Source of the DNA: GCA-2733415 sp965178655
GTDB lineage: Bacteria > Bacteroidota > Bacteroidia > Flavobacteriales > Flavobacteriaceae
Length of the DNA stretch: 64,000 bases
Assembly (NCBI GenBank): GCA_965178655.1
Contig: OZ238266.1
Span: 124,001-188,000, forward strand
Direction: 5' to 3'
Below, piece by piece: positions 8,495 to 17,500 of this stretch (positions are counted from its first letter, which is position 1; every line of letters starts with the position of its first letter). A model generated the notes under the pieces. It made no database searches and was not told the DNA's origin. It saw nothing but the letters and a program-made list of their open reading frames with translations. The translations under genes and the position numbers were made by a program.

Positions 8495-8508
8495 AATAAA
8501 CGTTTATT
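8495..8508 (-). promoter_or_regulatory. Putative TetR autoregulatory operator
   Basis: AATAAACGTTTATT is a perfect 14-bp palindrome 41-54 bp upstream of the TetR ATG. It matches the element in front of the PETase-like gene (7848-7861) at 11 of 14 positions. It also lies in the divergent region shared with fabG, about 58 bp upstream of the fabG -7 box. Confidence 0.6.
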
Positions 8509-8565
8509 CTTTACTATTTATGATATAATTTCTAATACCGTATCCCTTATATATTTAAAATAGTA

Positions 8566-8573
8566 TATATTTG
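8566..8573 (+). promoter_or_regulatory. Putative -7 box of fabG
   Basis: TATATTTG matches TAnnTTTG exactly, 74 bp upstream of the fabG ATG. No clear TTG at the -33 distance. Confidence 0.45.
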
Positions 8574-8647
8574 ATTAAAATTTAAAACAGAAAACAATTA
8601 AAGACCATGTGTCCTTTAATTTTACATAATTCTAAACATTAAATAAC

Positions 8648-9394
8648 ATGAAACTTTTAAACGGTAAAACTGCTATAATTACAGGAGCAAGTAGAGGTAT
8701 TGGTAATGAAATTGCACGTACTTTTGCTAAAAATGGTGCCAATGTAGCCTTTACATATAGCGCATCTGAAGCGCCAGCCTTAGCACTAGAAAAAGAATTA
8801 AATGAATTGGGTGTTAAAGCAAAAGCTTATAAGTCTAACGCCGCTAGTTTTCAAGGTGCACAAGATCTTGTAGCCGAAGTAACAAAAGATTTTGACAGCA
8901 TAGATGTACTTATTAATAACGCAGGTATTACTAAAGATAATTTGCTAATGCGTATTTCTGAAGACGACTTTGATAAAGTTATAGAAGTAAACCTTAAATC
9001 AGTTTTTAACATGACTAAAGCGGTACAGCGTACCATGCTAAAACAACGTAAAGGCTCTATTATTAATATGAGTTCTGTAGTTGGTGTAAAAGGGAATGCC
9101 GGACAAACAAATTATGCGGCATCAAAAGCAGGTGTTATTGGGTTTTCAAAATCAGTAGCTTTAGAGTTGGGGTCACGTAATATTCGTTGTAATGCTGTTG
9201 CGCCTGGATTTATTGAAACAGAAATGACCGAAAAATTAAACCCTGAAGCAGTACAAGGTTGGCGAGATGCTATTCCTTTAAAAAGAGGAGGAACAACAGA
9301 AGATGTTGCCAATGTATGTGTATTCTTAGCAAGTGATATGAGTGCCTATGTAACCGGGCAAGTGCTAAATGTTGATGGTGGAATGTTAACCTAA
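8648..9394 (+). CDS. fabG: 3-oxoacyl-[acyl-carrier-protein] reductase
   Basis: A 248-residue short-chain dehydrogenase/reductase that reduces 3-ketoacyl-ACP with NADPH in fatty-acid elongation. The Rossmann glycine motif GASRGIG is at residues 13-19, NNAG at about 89-92, catalytic Ser in MSSVVG at about 141, and YAASK at about 155-159. The family signature NAVAPGFIETEMTEKL and the C-terminal VTGQVLNVDGGM match FabG rather than a general SDR. It is not in a fab cluster here. The neighbouring secreted unknown starts 54 bp downstream without a visible terminator. Confidence 0.93.
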   Translation: MKLLNGKTAIITGASRGIGNEIARTFAKNGANVAFTYSASEAPALALEKELNELGVKAKAYKSNAASFQGAQDLVAEVTKDFDSIDVLINNAGITKDNLLMRISEDDFDKVIEVNLKSVFNMTKAVQRTMLKQRKGSIINMSSVVGVKGNAGQTNYAASKAGVIGFSKSVALELGSRNIRCNAVAPGFIETEMTEKLNPEAVQGWRDAIPLKRGGTTEDVANVCVFLASDMSAYVTGQVLNVDGGMLT

Positions 9395-9448
9395 AACACT
9401 CAATAATCTATGTTTTATTCAGTTAAATTGATATTTAAAAACTAAAAA

Positions 9449-10468
9449 ATGATTAAAAAAACAATTACAATATTAGCTTTACTATTTTTTGTTGCTACTG
9501 CAAGTGCGCAAATTAGTGTAAGCTCACGACATGTAGGAAAAGCTAAAAAATTCTCGAATAATGAACTTGAAAAATTTAAAAATACAACAACCGTCTTTGT
9601 GTTGTCAGATATTTTTGAGAAAGATGAGTATAAAAAAATATTGGATAAATCATGGACAATTACACCTTATGTAATTTCAAATGATTTTGATAAAAAGGAT
9701 TACTTAGACGGCAAACACTCTTTTGTAGAACTAAGAGGTTTGAAAAAAATTAAAACGATGAAATCCGGAGCAAAAGTAACATATTTATACATGTATTTAG
9801 ATATATTTATGTATGATATTGAGGCATTAAAAAAAGCGTTGAAAAAGAAAAAAGGGGCTAAGCAAAAAAAAATTAATAAAATTTTTAGAAAGCACCAAAT
9901 ACCTGTTTCAAGAATTGAGTTATTTCCTACAAGTGACTTTATCCTTACAGCACTAACGGAGGAGAATGAGGTAATCATTAAAGATGTTTATACTAAAGAT
10001 TGTTTTTACACATATGAGTTAGGTTTTTTACAAAACATTTTCCAAAAAGTGAATTCTTTAATTAAAAAAGAAGAAATTTATTGGATGTATGAAGATGATT
10101 ATACTGCTGAATTAAAGAACTTAAAACATCAAACATTATTTGTGCCTAGTTATATGAAAACAATGTATAACCCTTTTAGAATGAAAGACTCTAATAAGCG
10201 TTTAGATAAAGTAATTGAAGCTTTTTCAGAATATGCATATAAATATGAATTTCAAGAAGACGAGGTTTTAAATGAAAGAATCTTAAATGGAGAAGAGTTT
10301 TACTACTTGCGTTATTCAAGAACAAATTCTCAAAAATTCATACACATTGTTAATTCTAAAACAGGAGAAATTATTTATCGAAATTATGAAACAGGTCTTG
10401 CTTATAATATAAAAGGGAAACACTTTAAAGCACTAAATAAAACAATTAAAAAAGCATTAAAAAAATAA
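9449..10468 (+). CDS. Hypothetical secreted protein
   Basis: I do not recognise this 339-residue protein. It has a clear Sec signal peptide (MIKKTITILALLFFVATASAQ) and a lysine-rich, cysteine-poor mature part expected in the periplasm or envelope. Mid-protein there is a very basic stretch (ALKKALKKKKGAKQKKINK). The first third (TTTVFVLSDIFEKDEYKKILDKSWTITPYVISN) resembles the start of other flavobacterial envelope proteins of unknown role. It lies between fabG and a prohibitin-like gene, both on the same strand. Confidence 0.7.
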   Translation: MIKKTITILALLFFVATASAQISVSSRHVGKAKKFSNNELEKFKNTTTVFVLSDIFEKDEYKKILDKSWTITPYVISNDFDKKDYLDGKHSFVELRGLKKIKTMKSGAKVTYLYMYLDIFMYDIEALKKALKKKKGAKQKKINKIFRKHQIPVSRIELFPTSDFILTALTEENEVIIKDVYTKDCFYTYELGFLQNIFQKVNSLIKKEEIYWMYEDDYTAELKNLKHQTLFVPSYMKTMYNPFRMKDSNKRLDKVIEAFSEYAYKYEFQEDEVLNERILNGEEFYYLRYSRTNSQKFIHIVNSKTGEIIYRNYETGLAYNIKGKHFKALNKTIKKALKK

Positions 10469-10523
10469 CTGAGAATACCAATAAACAACCCAAATTAATA
10501 ATTAAATAAAAAATAAAATTACT

Positions 10524-11342
10524 ATGGAAAAATTACCTAAACTCGGATTACCTTTAATATTCTTATTGGTTATCTCAATATTTTTATTACTAAAAACAGC
10601 CGTAACCATTGATGCCGGAGAGTCTGGTGTATTATGGAAACGTTTTGATGGCGGGGTTGTTGTAGATAAACCTGCTATGGAAGAAGGGTTTCATATTGTA
10701 GCGCCTTGGAATAACGTATTTGTTTACAATGTGCGTCAGCAAAATAAATTTATTCAAGACATGGAAGTATTATCTTCTAATGGTTTAGAAATAAAATTAG
10801 ATGTTTCTATTTTATATATGCCAAACCTAGAGGAAATAGGAATGCTGCATAAAACAAAAGGTAAGAACTACTTAGAGGTTGTTATTATACCTGAAGTGCG
10901 TTCTGCAGCGCGTAGTGTTGTTGGTCGTTATACACCAGAACAACTATATTCTAGTAAGCGTGATGTTATTCAAAAAGAAATTTTTGATGAAGTGTCTAAA
11001 AAAGCAGGATCGCAACATGTTCAAATAAATGATATTCTAGTACGTGATGTTACCTTACCGCCTACTATTAAGCAAGCTATTGAGCGTAAATTACGACAAG
11101 AGCAAGAGTCTTTAGAATATGAATTTAGACTAGTTACTGCTCAAAAAGAAGCAGAAAAACAAATTATTGAAGCGCAAGGAAAGGCAGATGCCAATAGAAT
11201 TTTAAGTGCCTCTTTAACAGATAAAATTCTTCAAGATAAGGGTATTGAAGCAACTATTAAATTATCGGAATCACCAAACTCAAAAGTAATTGTAATTGGC
11301 TCTGGAGATAGCGGAATGCCTATTATTTTAGGAAACCAATAA
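10524..11342 (+). CDS. Prohibitin/SPFH (band 7) family membrane protein
   Basis: 272 residues: a single N-terminal membrane helix (residues 6-25), then an SPFH domain from about 27 to 210 with the family's DAGESGVLWKRFDGGV start and VRSAARSVVGRYTPEQLYSSKRD core, and a charged helical C-terminus (KLRQEQESLEYEF, AEKQIIEAQGKADANRI) used for ring assembly. Family members (prohibitin, HflK/C, stomatin) scaffold membrane microdomains and modulate FtsH-type proteases. No protease gene is adjacent. Followed by a strong terminator. Confidence 0.9.
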   Translation: MEKLPKLGLPLIFLLVISIFLLLKTAVTIDAGESGVLWKRFDGGVVVDKPAMEEGFHIVAPWNNVFVYNVRQQNKFIQDMEVLSSNGLEIKLDVSILYMPNLEEIGMLHKTKGKNYLEVVIIPEVRSAARSVVGRYTPEQLYSSKRDVIQKEIFDEVSKKAGSQHVQINDILVRDVTLPPTIKQAIERKLRQEQESLEYEFRLVTAQKEAEKQIIEAQGKADANRILSASLTDKILQDKGIEATIKLSESPNSKVIVIGSGDSGMPIILGNQ

Positions 11343-11359
11343 TTAAAATAAAAGAAGTT

Positions 11360-11388
11360 AAAAAAGGGCGCAAATAGCGCCCTTTTTT
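11360..11388 (+). terminator. Terminator after the prohibitin-like gene
   Basis: AAAAAAGGGCGC and GCGCCCTTTTTT pair perfectly around a 5-nt loop (AAATA), with a T tract. Being symmetric, it can also serve the convergent gene that ends at 11388. Confidence 0.85.
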
Positions 11389-11810
11389 TATGATAAAAAT
11401 TTCGATTCCAATCCTTTATTTGATACTTGACAGGTATTGGTTTTATTAAACCACTTATGTCTATTGTTAGATATAAAATCATAAAGCATATCTCTTAAAA
11501 ACAAAGGGAAAACCCTTGCAATTTGAATAGGTTTATAATGCCATGAAAAGTGTTTGATAATCTCTAAAACAGCGGCAGATTTAATATAATAGCCTTGCTT
11601 AGGCATGAATAACAATATAGAGTCAGTCTTAGTGTAAGCGTAACCTAGATGTGCTTGTATAGCAATACCTAAATCAGATTTTAAAGCAATAAATTTAAAC
11701 ACATTTTCTTTGTCCCTTTTTATAACATAATTAACTGCGCTATTGCATAGGTTACACTGGTTGTCAAAAAGAATAAAATAATTGTTTTTAGGAAGTCTAT
11801 CTATTGGCAT
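11388..11810 (-). CDS. DCC-family thiol-disulfide oxidoreductase (DUF393)
   Basis: A 140-residue protein read from the ATG at 11810, which places it 5 bp after the mutS2 stop; a longer reading frame exists but would overlap mutS2. The family's namesake motif is visible as FDNQCNLCNSAVNYV near residues 14-28, a CxxC-type thioredoxin-like redox site. DCC proteins are predicted thiol-disulfide oxidoreductases without an established substrate. Probably translated from the mutS2 transcript. Confidence 0.85.
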   Translation of the reverse strand: MPIDRLPKNNYFILFDNQCNLCNSAVNYVIKRDKENVFKFIALKSDLGIAIQAHLGYAYTKTDSILLFMPKQGYYIKSAAVLEIIKHFSWHYKPIQIARVFPLFLRDMLYDFISNNRHKWFNKTNTCQVSNKGLESKFLS

Positions 11811-11815
11811 GAAAA

Positions 11816-13984
11816 CTATTTTTTTCGTTCCACAAGTTCTAATTGTTCTAAGCTGCATTCAGAGGTAAAGAAGCCGTAGTTAACAAAAGCTTTTTTCTTT
11901 TCAATCTTTTCTAAATCACCAACTGCTTTTCCGTCTACTAAACGTACACGATCGCCAACCTTTAAAACGTGCTTTATTTTTTTAGGCACTTTTGCTGCTC
12001 TTTTTTTTGCAACCTCTTTATCAGTCCTAATAACTGCTATCTTTTCTGTAGCTTCTGCTTTTATTTTTTTTGTTTTATTCTCTTGAATAACTCTAGCTTT
12101 CTTAGTTGTTTTTTTACGTTTAGAGTTTTCAATTTCAATGAGCTTTAAGAACTCTCTAATCAATACCTTTTTCTGTTTAGAATTATGATATGATACAGCC
12201 ATTTTTTCAATACGCCCTCCTAAAGCAATCATTTTTTGATTGCTATCATATAGTTGTTGGAACCCTTCTAGCTTTTCTTGAACTCGTTTATTTGTGCTTT
12301 CTAGCTTAACAGTTTCTAGTCGTTTTTTCTGTTCTTCAGTAGATAATGTTTTACTGGTTTTTTCTAGCTTTGAACGTTCTTTTTGGAGTTTAGCAATAGT
12401 CTTGTCAAATCTAATTTTTCCACGAGCAACTTTCTTTTTAGCAGCATTAATTAAGCTGTATGGAATACCGTTTTTTTGAGCCACTTCAAAGGTGAAAGAG
12501 CTTCCTGGTTGCCCTAGCGCTAGTTGATAAGTTGGGGCTAAAGACTTGGTGTCAAAAAGCATATTAGCATTAGTTACTTCTGGTAGTTCATCTGCCAATA
12601 ATTTTAAATTGGCATAATGAGTAGTTATTACTCCAAAAGCCTTTCTTTCGTAAAAAACTTCTAAGCAAGATTCTGCTAAGGCGCCGCCTAACTCAGGGTC
12701 AGATCCGGTACCAAATTCATCTATTAAAAACAATGTTTTTGAAGTGCATTTCTTTAAAAAATGCTTCATGTTTTTTAAACGATAACTATAGGTAGATAAT
12801 TGATTTTCTATAGATTGATTATCTCCAATATCTGTTAAAATAGTATCAAATAAACACATTGTACTGCGTTCGTGTACAGGGATTAATATTCCTGATTGCA
12901 GCATTACTTGCAATAAACCTATTGTTTTTAGAGTAATACTTTTTCCTCCTGCATTAGGGCCAGAAATAACAATAATTCTGTTGTTGTGATCTAATTCTAT
13001 AGTTTGTGGGTAGGTTTTTTCTCCCTTTTTACTGTTTGCTAAATATAATAAAGGGTGATAGGCATCACGTATGTATAGCGCTTGTTTATCGCTAATTTCA
13101 GGGAGTATAGCGTTCATTTTCTTTGCATATAATGCCTTTGCCGAGATAATATCAATACCTGTAAGAAAGTCTTGGTAGGTTTTTAATAAAATAATATGCT
13201 CAGATATAAAACGGGTGAGTGTCTTTAGTATTTTAACAACCTCTTCTCTTTCTAAACATTTTAAGTCCTGATAATCTCTATTAAGTTGTGCTGTTGCTTG
13301 TGGCTCTATATATGAAATACTGCCAGTTTTTGAATGTCCTAAAAGCGCTCCCTTTACTTTTTTTCGATGCATTGCTATTACAGCTAAAACAGGTCTGTCG
13401 TCAATTATAGACTCTTTAGTATCTGCTAGGTATCCTAAACTGTTAAAATGAGAAAGTGCGCCAACAAAACTTTTCCTAATAGCGCCTTGAATACCTTTTA
13501 ATTGTTTGCGAATATTGTAAAGAGCGGGAGAAGCATCGTCTTTTACTTCATTAAATTTGTTAATAACATCTCCTATTGCTGTAGGAATGACTTTACTGTA
13601 TTCTATTTTTGAAGCGGTGTGATTTAATTTCGGATAATATTCTTGATACTTTTTAAAAAATAGTAGTAAAGTATTTGTGCTTTCTGAAAGTAGCTTTATT
13701 TTATTAAGACTAGATACTTCTAAAAAATAATCCTCAATAGTAAGCTGTTGTAACTCTTGAGTTATAGCTTCAAAATAATGAGAGGGAATGGTATTCTCAT
13801 TCTCAAAAGAAGATAGGTATTCGTTGGTTTTAAACAAAGACTCTTTAATTTCTAATGCGGTCTTTTTAGGAGTAATTAGTGTAACTCCTTTTTTTCCTAA
13901 ATCTGTTGTGGCAAGTGCTTCAATTTGTGATAAAACAATTTGAAATTCTAAATCCTGAAGCGTCTTAGACGTTATAGAGATCAT
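11816..13984 (-). CDS. mutS2: MutS2-family ATPase lacking the Smr nuclease domain
   Basis: 722 residues. MutS core and clamp-like helices occupy residues 1-310. The ATPase domain follows, with Walker A SGPNAGGKSITLKT, Walker B FLIDEFGTGSDP and ITTHYANLK, then a long Lys/Glu-rich coiled coil (about 515-670) and a final KOW-like beta segment (KVGDRVRLVDGKAVGDLEKI). The C-terminal Smr endonuclease domain of canonical MutS2 is absent, as is usual in Bacteroidota. Family roles are suppression of recombination or rescue of collided ribosomes. First gene of a two-gene unit with the DCC protein. Confidence 0.92.
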   Translation of the reverse strand: MISITSKTLQDLEFQIVLSQIEALATTDLGKKGVTLITPKKTALEIKESLFKTNEYLSSFENENTIPSHYFEAITQELQQLTIEDYFLEVSSLNKIKLLSESTNTLLLFFKKYQEYYPKLNHTASKIEYSKVIPTAIGDVINKFNEVKDDASPALYNIRKQLKGIQGAIRKSFVGALSHFNSLGYLADTKESIIDDRPVLAVIAMHRKKVKGALLGHSKTGSISYIEPQATAQLNRDYQDLKCLEREEVVKILKTLTRFISEHIILLKTYQDFLTGIDIISAKALYAKKMNAILPEISDKQALYIRDAYHPLLYLANSKKGEKTYPQTIELDHNNRIIVISGPNAGGKSITLKTIGLLQVMLQSGILIPVHERSTMCLFDTILTDIGDNQSIENQLSTYSYRLKNMKHFLKKCTSKTLFLIDEFGTGSDPELGGALAESCLEVFYERKAFGVITTHYANLKLLADELPEVTNANMLFDTKSLAPTYQLALGQPGSSFTFEVAQKNGIPYSLINAAKKKVARGKIRFDKTIAKLQKERSKLEKTSKTLSTEEQKKRLETVKLESTNKRVQEKLEGFQQLYDSNQKMIALGGRIEKMAVSYHNSKQKKVLIREFLKLIEIENSKRKKTTKKARVIQENKTKKIKAEATEKIAVIRTDKEVAKKRAAKVPKKIKHVLKVGDRVRLVDGKAVGDLEKIEKKKAFVNYGFFTSECSLEQLELVERKK

Positions 13985-14140
13985 AATTGTATTTTAAGAA
14001 GGACAAAAATAACGTAAAAAAATATAATTTTAAGGTAGGGAATAAAATCTTTTGTTCGTTCTTAAAATTGTATAGCTAATTGTTAAATACTTGGTGATAA
14101 GTCTTTCTTGAATTTTAAGACGTACATTGTGTTCTTTCGC

Positions 14141-14148
14141 TATATTTG
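14141..14148 (+). promoter_or_regulatory. Putative -7 box of the adhesin operon
   Basis: TATATTTG, an exact TAnnTTTG match, 27 bp upstream of the ATG of the small secreted protein that precedes the giant adhesin. Confidence 0.5.
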
Positions 14149-14175
14149 TAACAAACTAAACTTAAAATATAAATT

Positions 14176-14592
14176 ATGTCAAAAAAGTACTATTGGGGAA
14201 AAAGCGTCCGATTGGTTACGATTCTTTTCATTTTTGTATGTTGTACAGCAACATACGCTCAACAGACAGGCTCATTTACTTACCAAGGAAAATTATTTAA
14301 TTTACCTCCAGGAGCAAAGTTTTATCCTCAAAAATTTAAATTTATAGATTATAGCGAGTCCTTTGCTAAAGAAGGCGTACAGTCATTAGAAAAAGACTTT
14401 ATGAAAGATTTTTCTGAAGAAGATATGCATAATTTTAAAACAATCTATAAGGACGACTATGCTTATTATCAAGAAGCATTAGTATATTTTAATAAACTAT
14501 CAGATAGGGTTAATCGCACTTTCACAGAAAAGGAATTGTGGTATATTTATATTTTTGATCAAGAGTTAAAAAACAAACTACTTTATTTCTAA
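14176..14592 (+). CDS. Small secreted protein preceding the T9SS adhesin
   Basis: 138 residues, unrecognised. Signal peptide at about residues 1-28, ending TATYAQ; the mature part of about 110 residues is rich in Tyr, Phe and Lys with a helical, charged centre (KEGVQSLEKDFMKDFSEEDMHNFK) and no cysteines. The start at 14176 is chosen because it gives the signal peptide and follows a -7 box; an overlapping frame beginning at 14108 is a shadow. It ends 3 bp before the adhesin start, so translation is probably coupled. A role in export, folding or anchoring of the adhesin is a guess from position alone. Confidence 0.7.
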   Translation: MSKKYYWGKSVRLVTILFIFVCCTATYAQQTGSFTYQGKLFNLPPGAKFYPQKFKFIDYSESFAKEGVQSLEKDFMKDFSEEDMHNFKTIYKDDYAYYQEALVYFNKLSDRVNRTFTEKELWYIYIFDQELKNKLLYF

Positions 14593-14595
14593 AGC

Positions 14596-17500
14596 ATGAT
14601 GAAAGCAAAACACACACTTTTAGTAATAGCCTTGTTAGTAGCTAACTTTGCAATTGCACAAGATTATATAATGGGGACAGATACCGGAACAATTACAACT
14701 ACTTCAGGTACATTTTACGATTCTGGAGGACCAGGGTCTTTATATTCTTCAAATGAAAATTATGAAATTACTTTTTGTCCTGATTTAGCAGTAAACCCAG
14801 GTTCGGTAATTAAACTTGAATTTACAGCATTTAATACCCAGGGGACAGATGGCGGTACGTGTAATGATCCATTAACGATTTATCATGGAAATTCTGTTGG
14901 AACAGCTGTTACCTCTGAAGAGCGTTGTGGTGACTTAGGAGCTTTGCTGCCTTTTTCAGTACAATCACTTGATGTAGATAATGGAGGGTGTATTACATTT
15001 ACATTTTCATCAGATAATACTTCTCAAAAAATTGGTTGGGCAGCAACAATAACGAATTATGTGCCATGTACTCCTCCTGTTGCAGCATTAGTTGATGATA
15101 GTCCGGTAAACTTAGTTCCAGGAGATGATTTTAATGTTTCGGTTGATGCCAGTCCATCAACAACAGTAGCAGGAACAAGCATAGCAACATACCAATGGTC
15201 ATGGGGAGACGGTACAACAAGTGAAACAACAGTACCAACCGCTTCACATTTATATGACTCAACAACTCCAGGTATCTATCAAATGAGTTTGGTAGTGCGT
15301 AGTGATGACACCTCAGATGACCCAGAAGGCTGTAGGAGTCCACCACAAGTGAAATCAATAAGAGTTATTCCTACACCAGATTTTTCTGGCACCGAAGCAA
15401 CTGTTGGAACAAATATAGTAACTAATCTTGATGTTAATTGTGGAGCTACAGTTGATTTGACAGGACTGGTTGTTTCGCAAACAATTACAACCTCTCCACC
15501 AATTTTGGACTCAGGAATTACGCAGCTACCAGATGGTTCAGGACAAGTGTATAGTAGTAATTTGGATTTCTCAGGATATTTTACTCCAGGAGAAACAATA
15601 ACCCCAGGGTGTTATCCTACCTTGTTTTTTGATATAGAGCACTCCTATACAGGAGATTTAGATATAGAACTAATAGCCCCTAACGGAGTTTCAGTACTTG
15701 TTTTTGACCAAACAGGAGGAGGAAATCATTTTGGGTATTGTACAAATGCAGCAGATGATGGAGTTGCTGGTTGTGTAGCGCCATATTCAGTAGCAGACAG
15801 TGGAGGGGTAGCTTGGACAAGTGCCGAAGCAACAATACCAAGTACCGATGCAGATATCGGGCCTTGTACTGATTTTGCGGGACCTTGCCAGTCAGGAACA
15901 TATTTTAAATCACAACTTTTTAATTCCGCAAACCCATTTTCTGCCTTTGATGGTGCTCCAATGAATGGTGTTTGGCAACTTCGTATTACTGATAATTTAG
16001 GTATTGATGATGGTGTATTGTCACGTTGGTACTTAGATTTTCCATTAGCATGTTATGGGACTTTAGAAACCGTAACTCCTGATTTGGTGGATGATTCAGC
16101 TTCTTCTGCCATAAGTGGAATGTGGACCGCTAGTGGAGGACCTACTTTACCAATACAGGCACCTACTTTTACAACAGTTGTTAACCCGGACCCTGCTGAT
16201 TGTCCTTCAGGAGAAACATGTGAAGGAACTGAAGTTAGTAATGATATTTCTGTTGGCCCTTTTGGCCCAGATGATGTAAACGAAACATACACCTATACTT
16301 TTACGGTAGTAGATGAATTTGGAGGTGTGTACGAAGAATTAATAACAATAACTGTATCAGATAACTGTAACTTAGAGTTAATTTCTGATGTAGGAACTGA
16401 TGCACAGACTATTTGTCAGGACGATTCAATTATAAATATTGTATATGAGGCTGATGTAGCAGTAACAAATATTACAGTTACGGGATTGCCTGCAGGTATT
16501 ACAGGAACCTATGACCCTGTAACAAATACATTTACAATAACAGGAACCGCTCCATTTTCAGCATATAATTATACTGTTTATGCCTATGGAGCAGACGGTA
16601 CAGAATTAGCAACAAAAACAGGAACAATTACTATAACTGAAACCCCTACGGCAACTATTAGTTATGCAGGAACACCTTTCTGTGATACTATAACAACAGC
16701 AGAAGCAGTCACTTTAACCGGAACTGCAGCATATACAGGAGGAACATATAGTTCAACAGCAGGATTAGATATCAATGCTACAACAGGAGCAATCACACCA
16801 AGTACAAGTACTGCAGGAACATATACTGTAACTTATACTATTCCAGCAAGTGCTAGTTGTCCGGCAATTGATGTAACAACAGATATTGTTATTACCGAAA
16901 ACCCTACAGCAACTATCAGTTATGCAGGAACACCTTTCTGTGACACTATAACTACAGCAGAGACGGTTGACTTAACCGGAACTGCAGCATATACAGGAGG
17001 AACGTACAGTTCAACAGTAGGATTAGACATTGATGCTACAACAGGAGCAATCACTCCAAGTACAAGTACAGCAGGAACATACACTGTAACGTATACAATC
17101 CCTGCAGGAGCAGGTTGTTTAGCAATTGATGTGACTACGGATGTTACAATTACAGCATTACCAACAGTAGCTATTAGTTACGTAGGAACACCTTATTGTA
17201 GTTCAATAGCAACAGCAGAGGCAGTTGACTTATCAGGAACAGGTGCTTATACAGGCGGTGTTTATAGTTCAACAGCAGGTTTAGATATTGATGCTGCAAC
17301 AGGAGCAATCACACCAAGTACAAGTACTGCAGGAACATATACGGTTACATATACTACTTTAGCGAGTGGCGGTTGTTCAGCAATAAGTACTACAACAGAT
17401 ATTGTTATTACAGAAAATCCTACAGCAACTATCAGTTATGCAGGAACACCTTTCTGTGATACTATAACTACAGCAGAAACAGTCACTATAACCGGAACTG

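Noticed and set aside
14108..14347. Alternative 79-residue frame overlapping the small secreted protein
   Set aside because: It has no family similarity, begins upstream of the -7 box and overlaps a frame with a good signal peptide.
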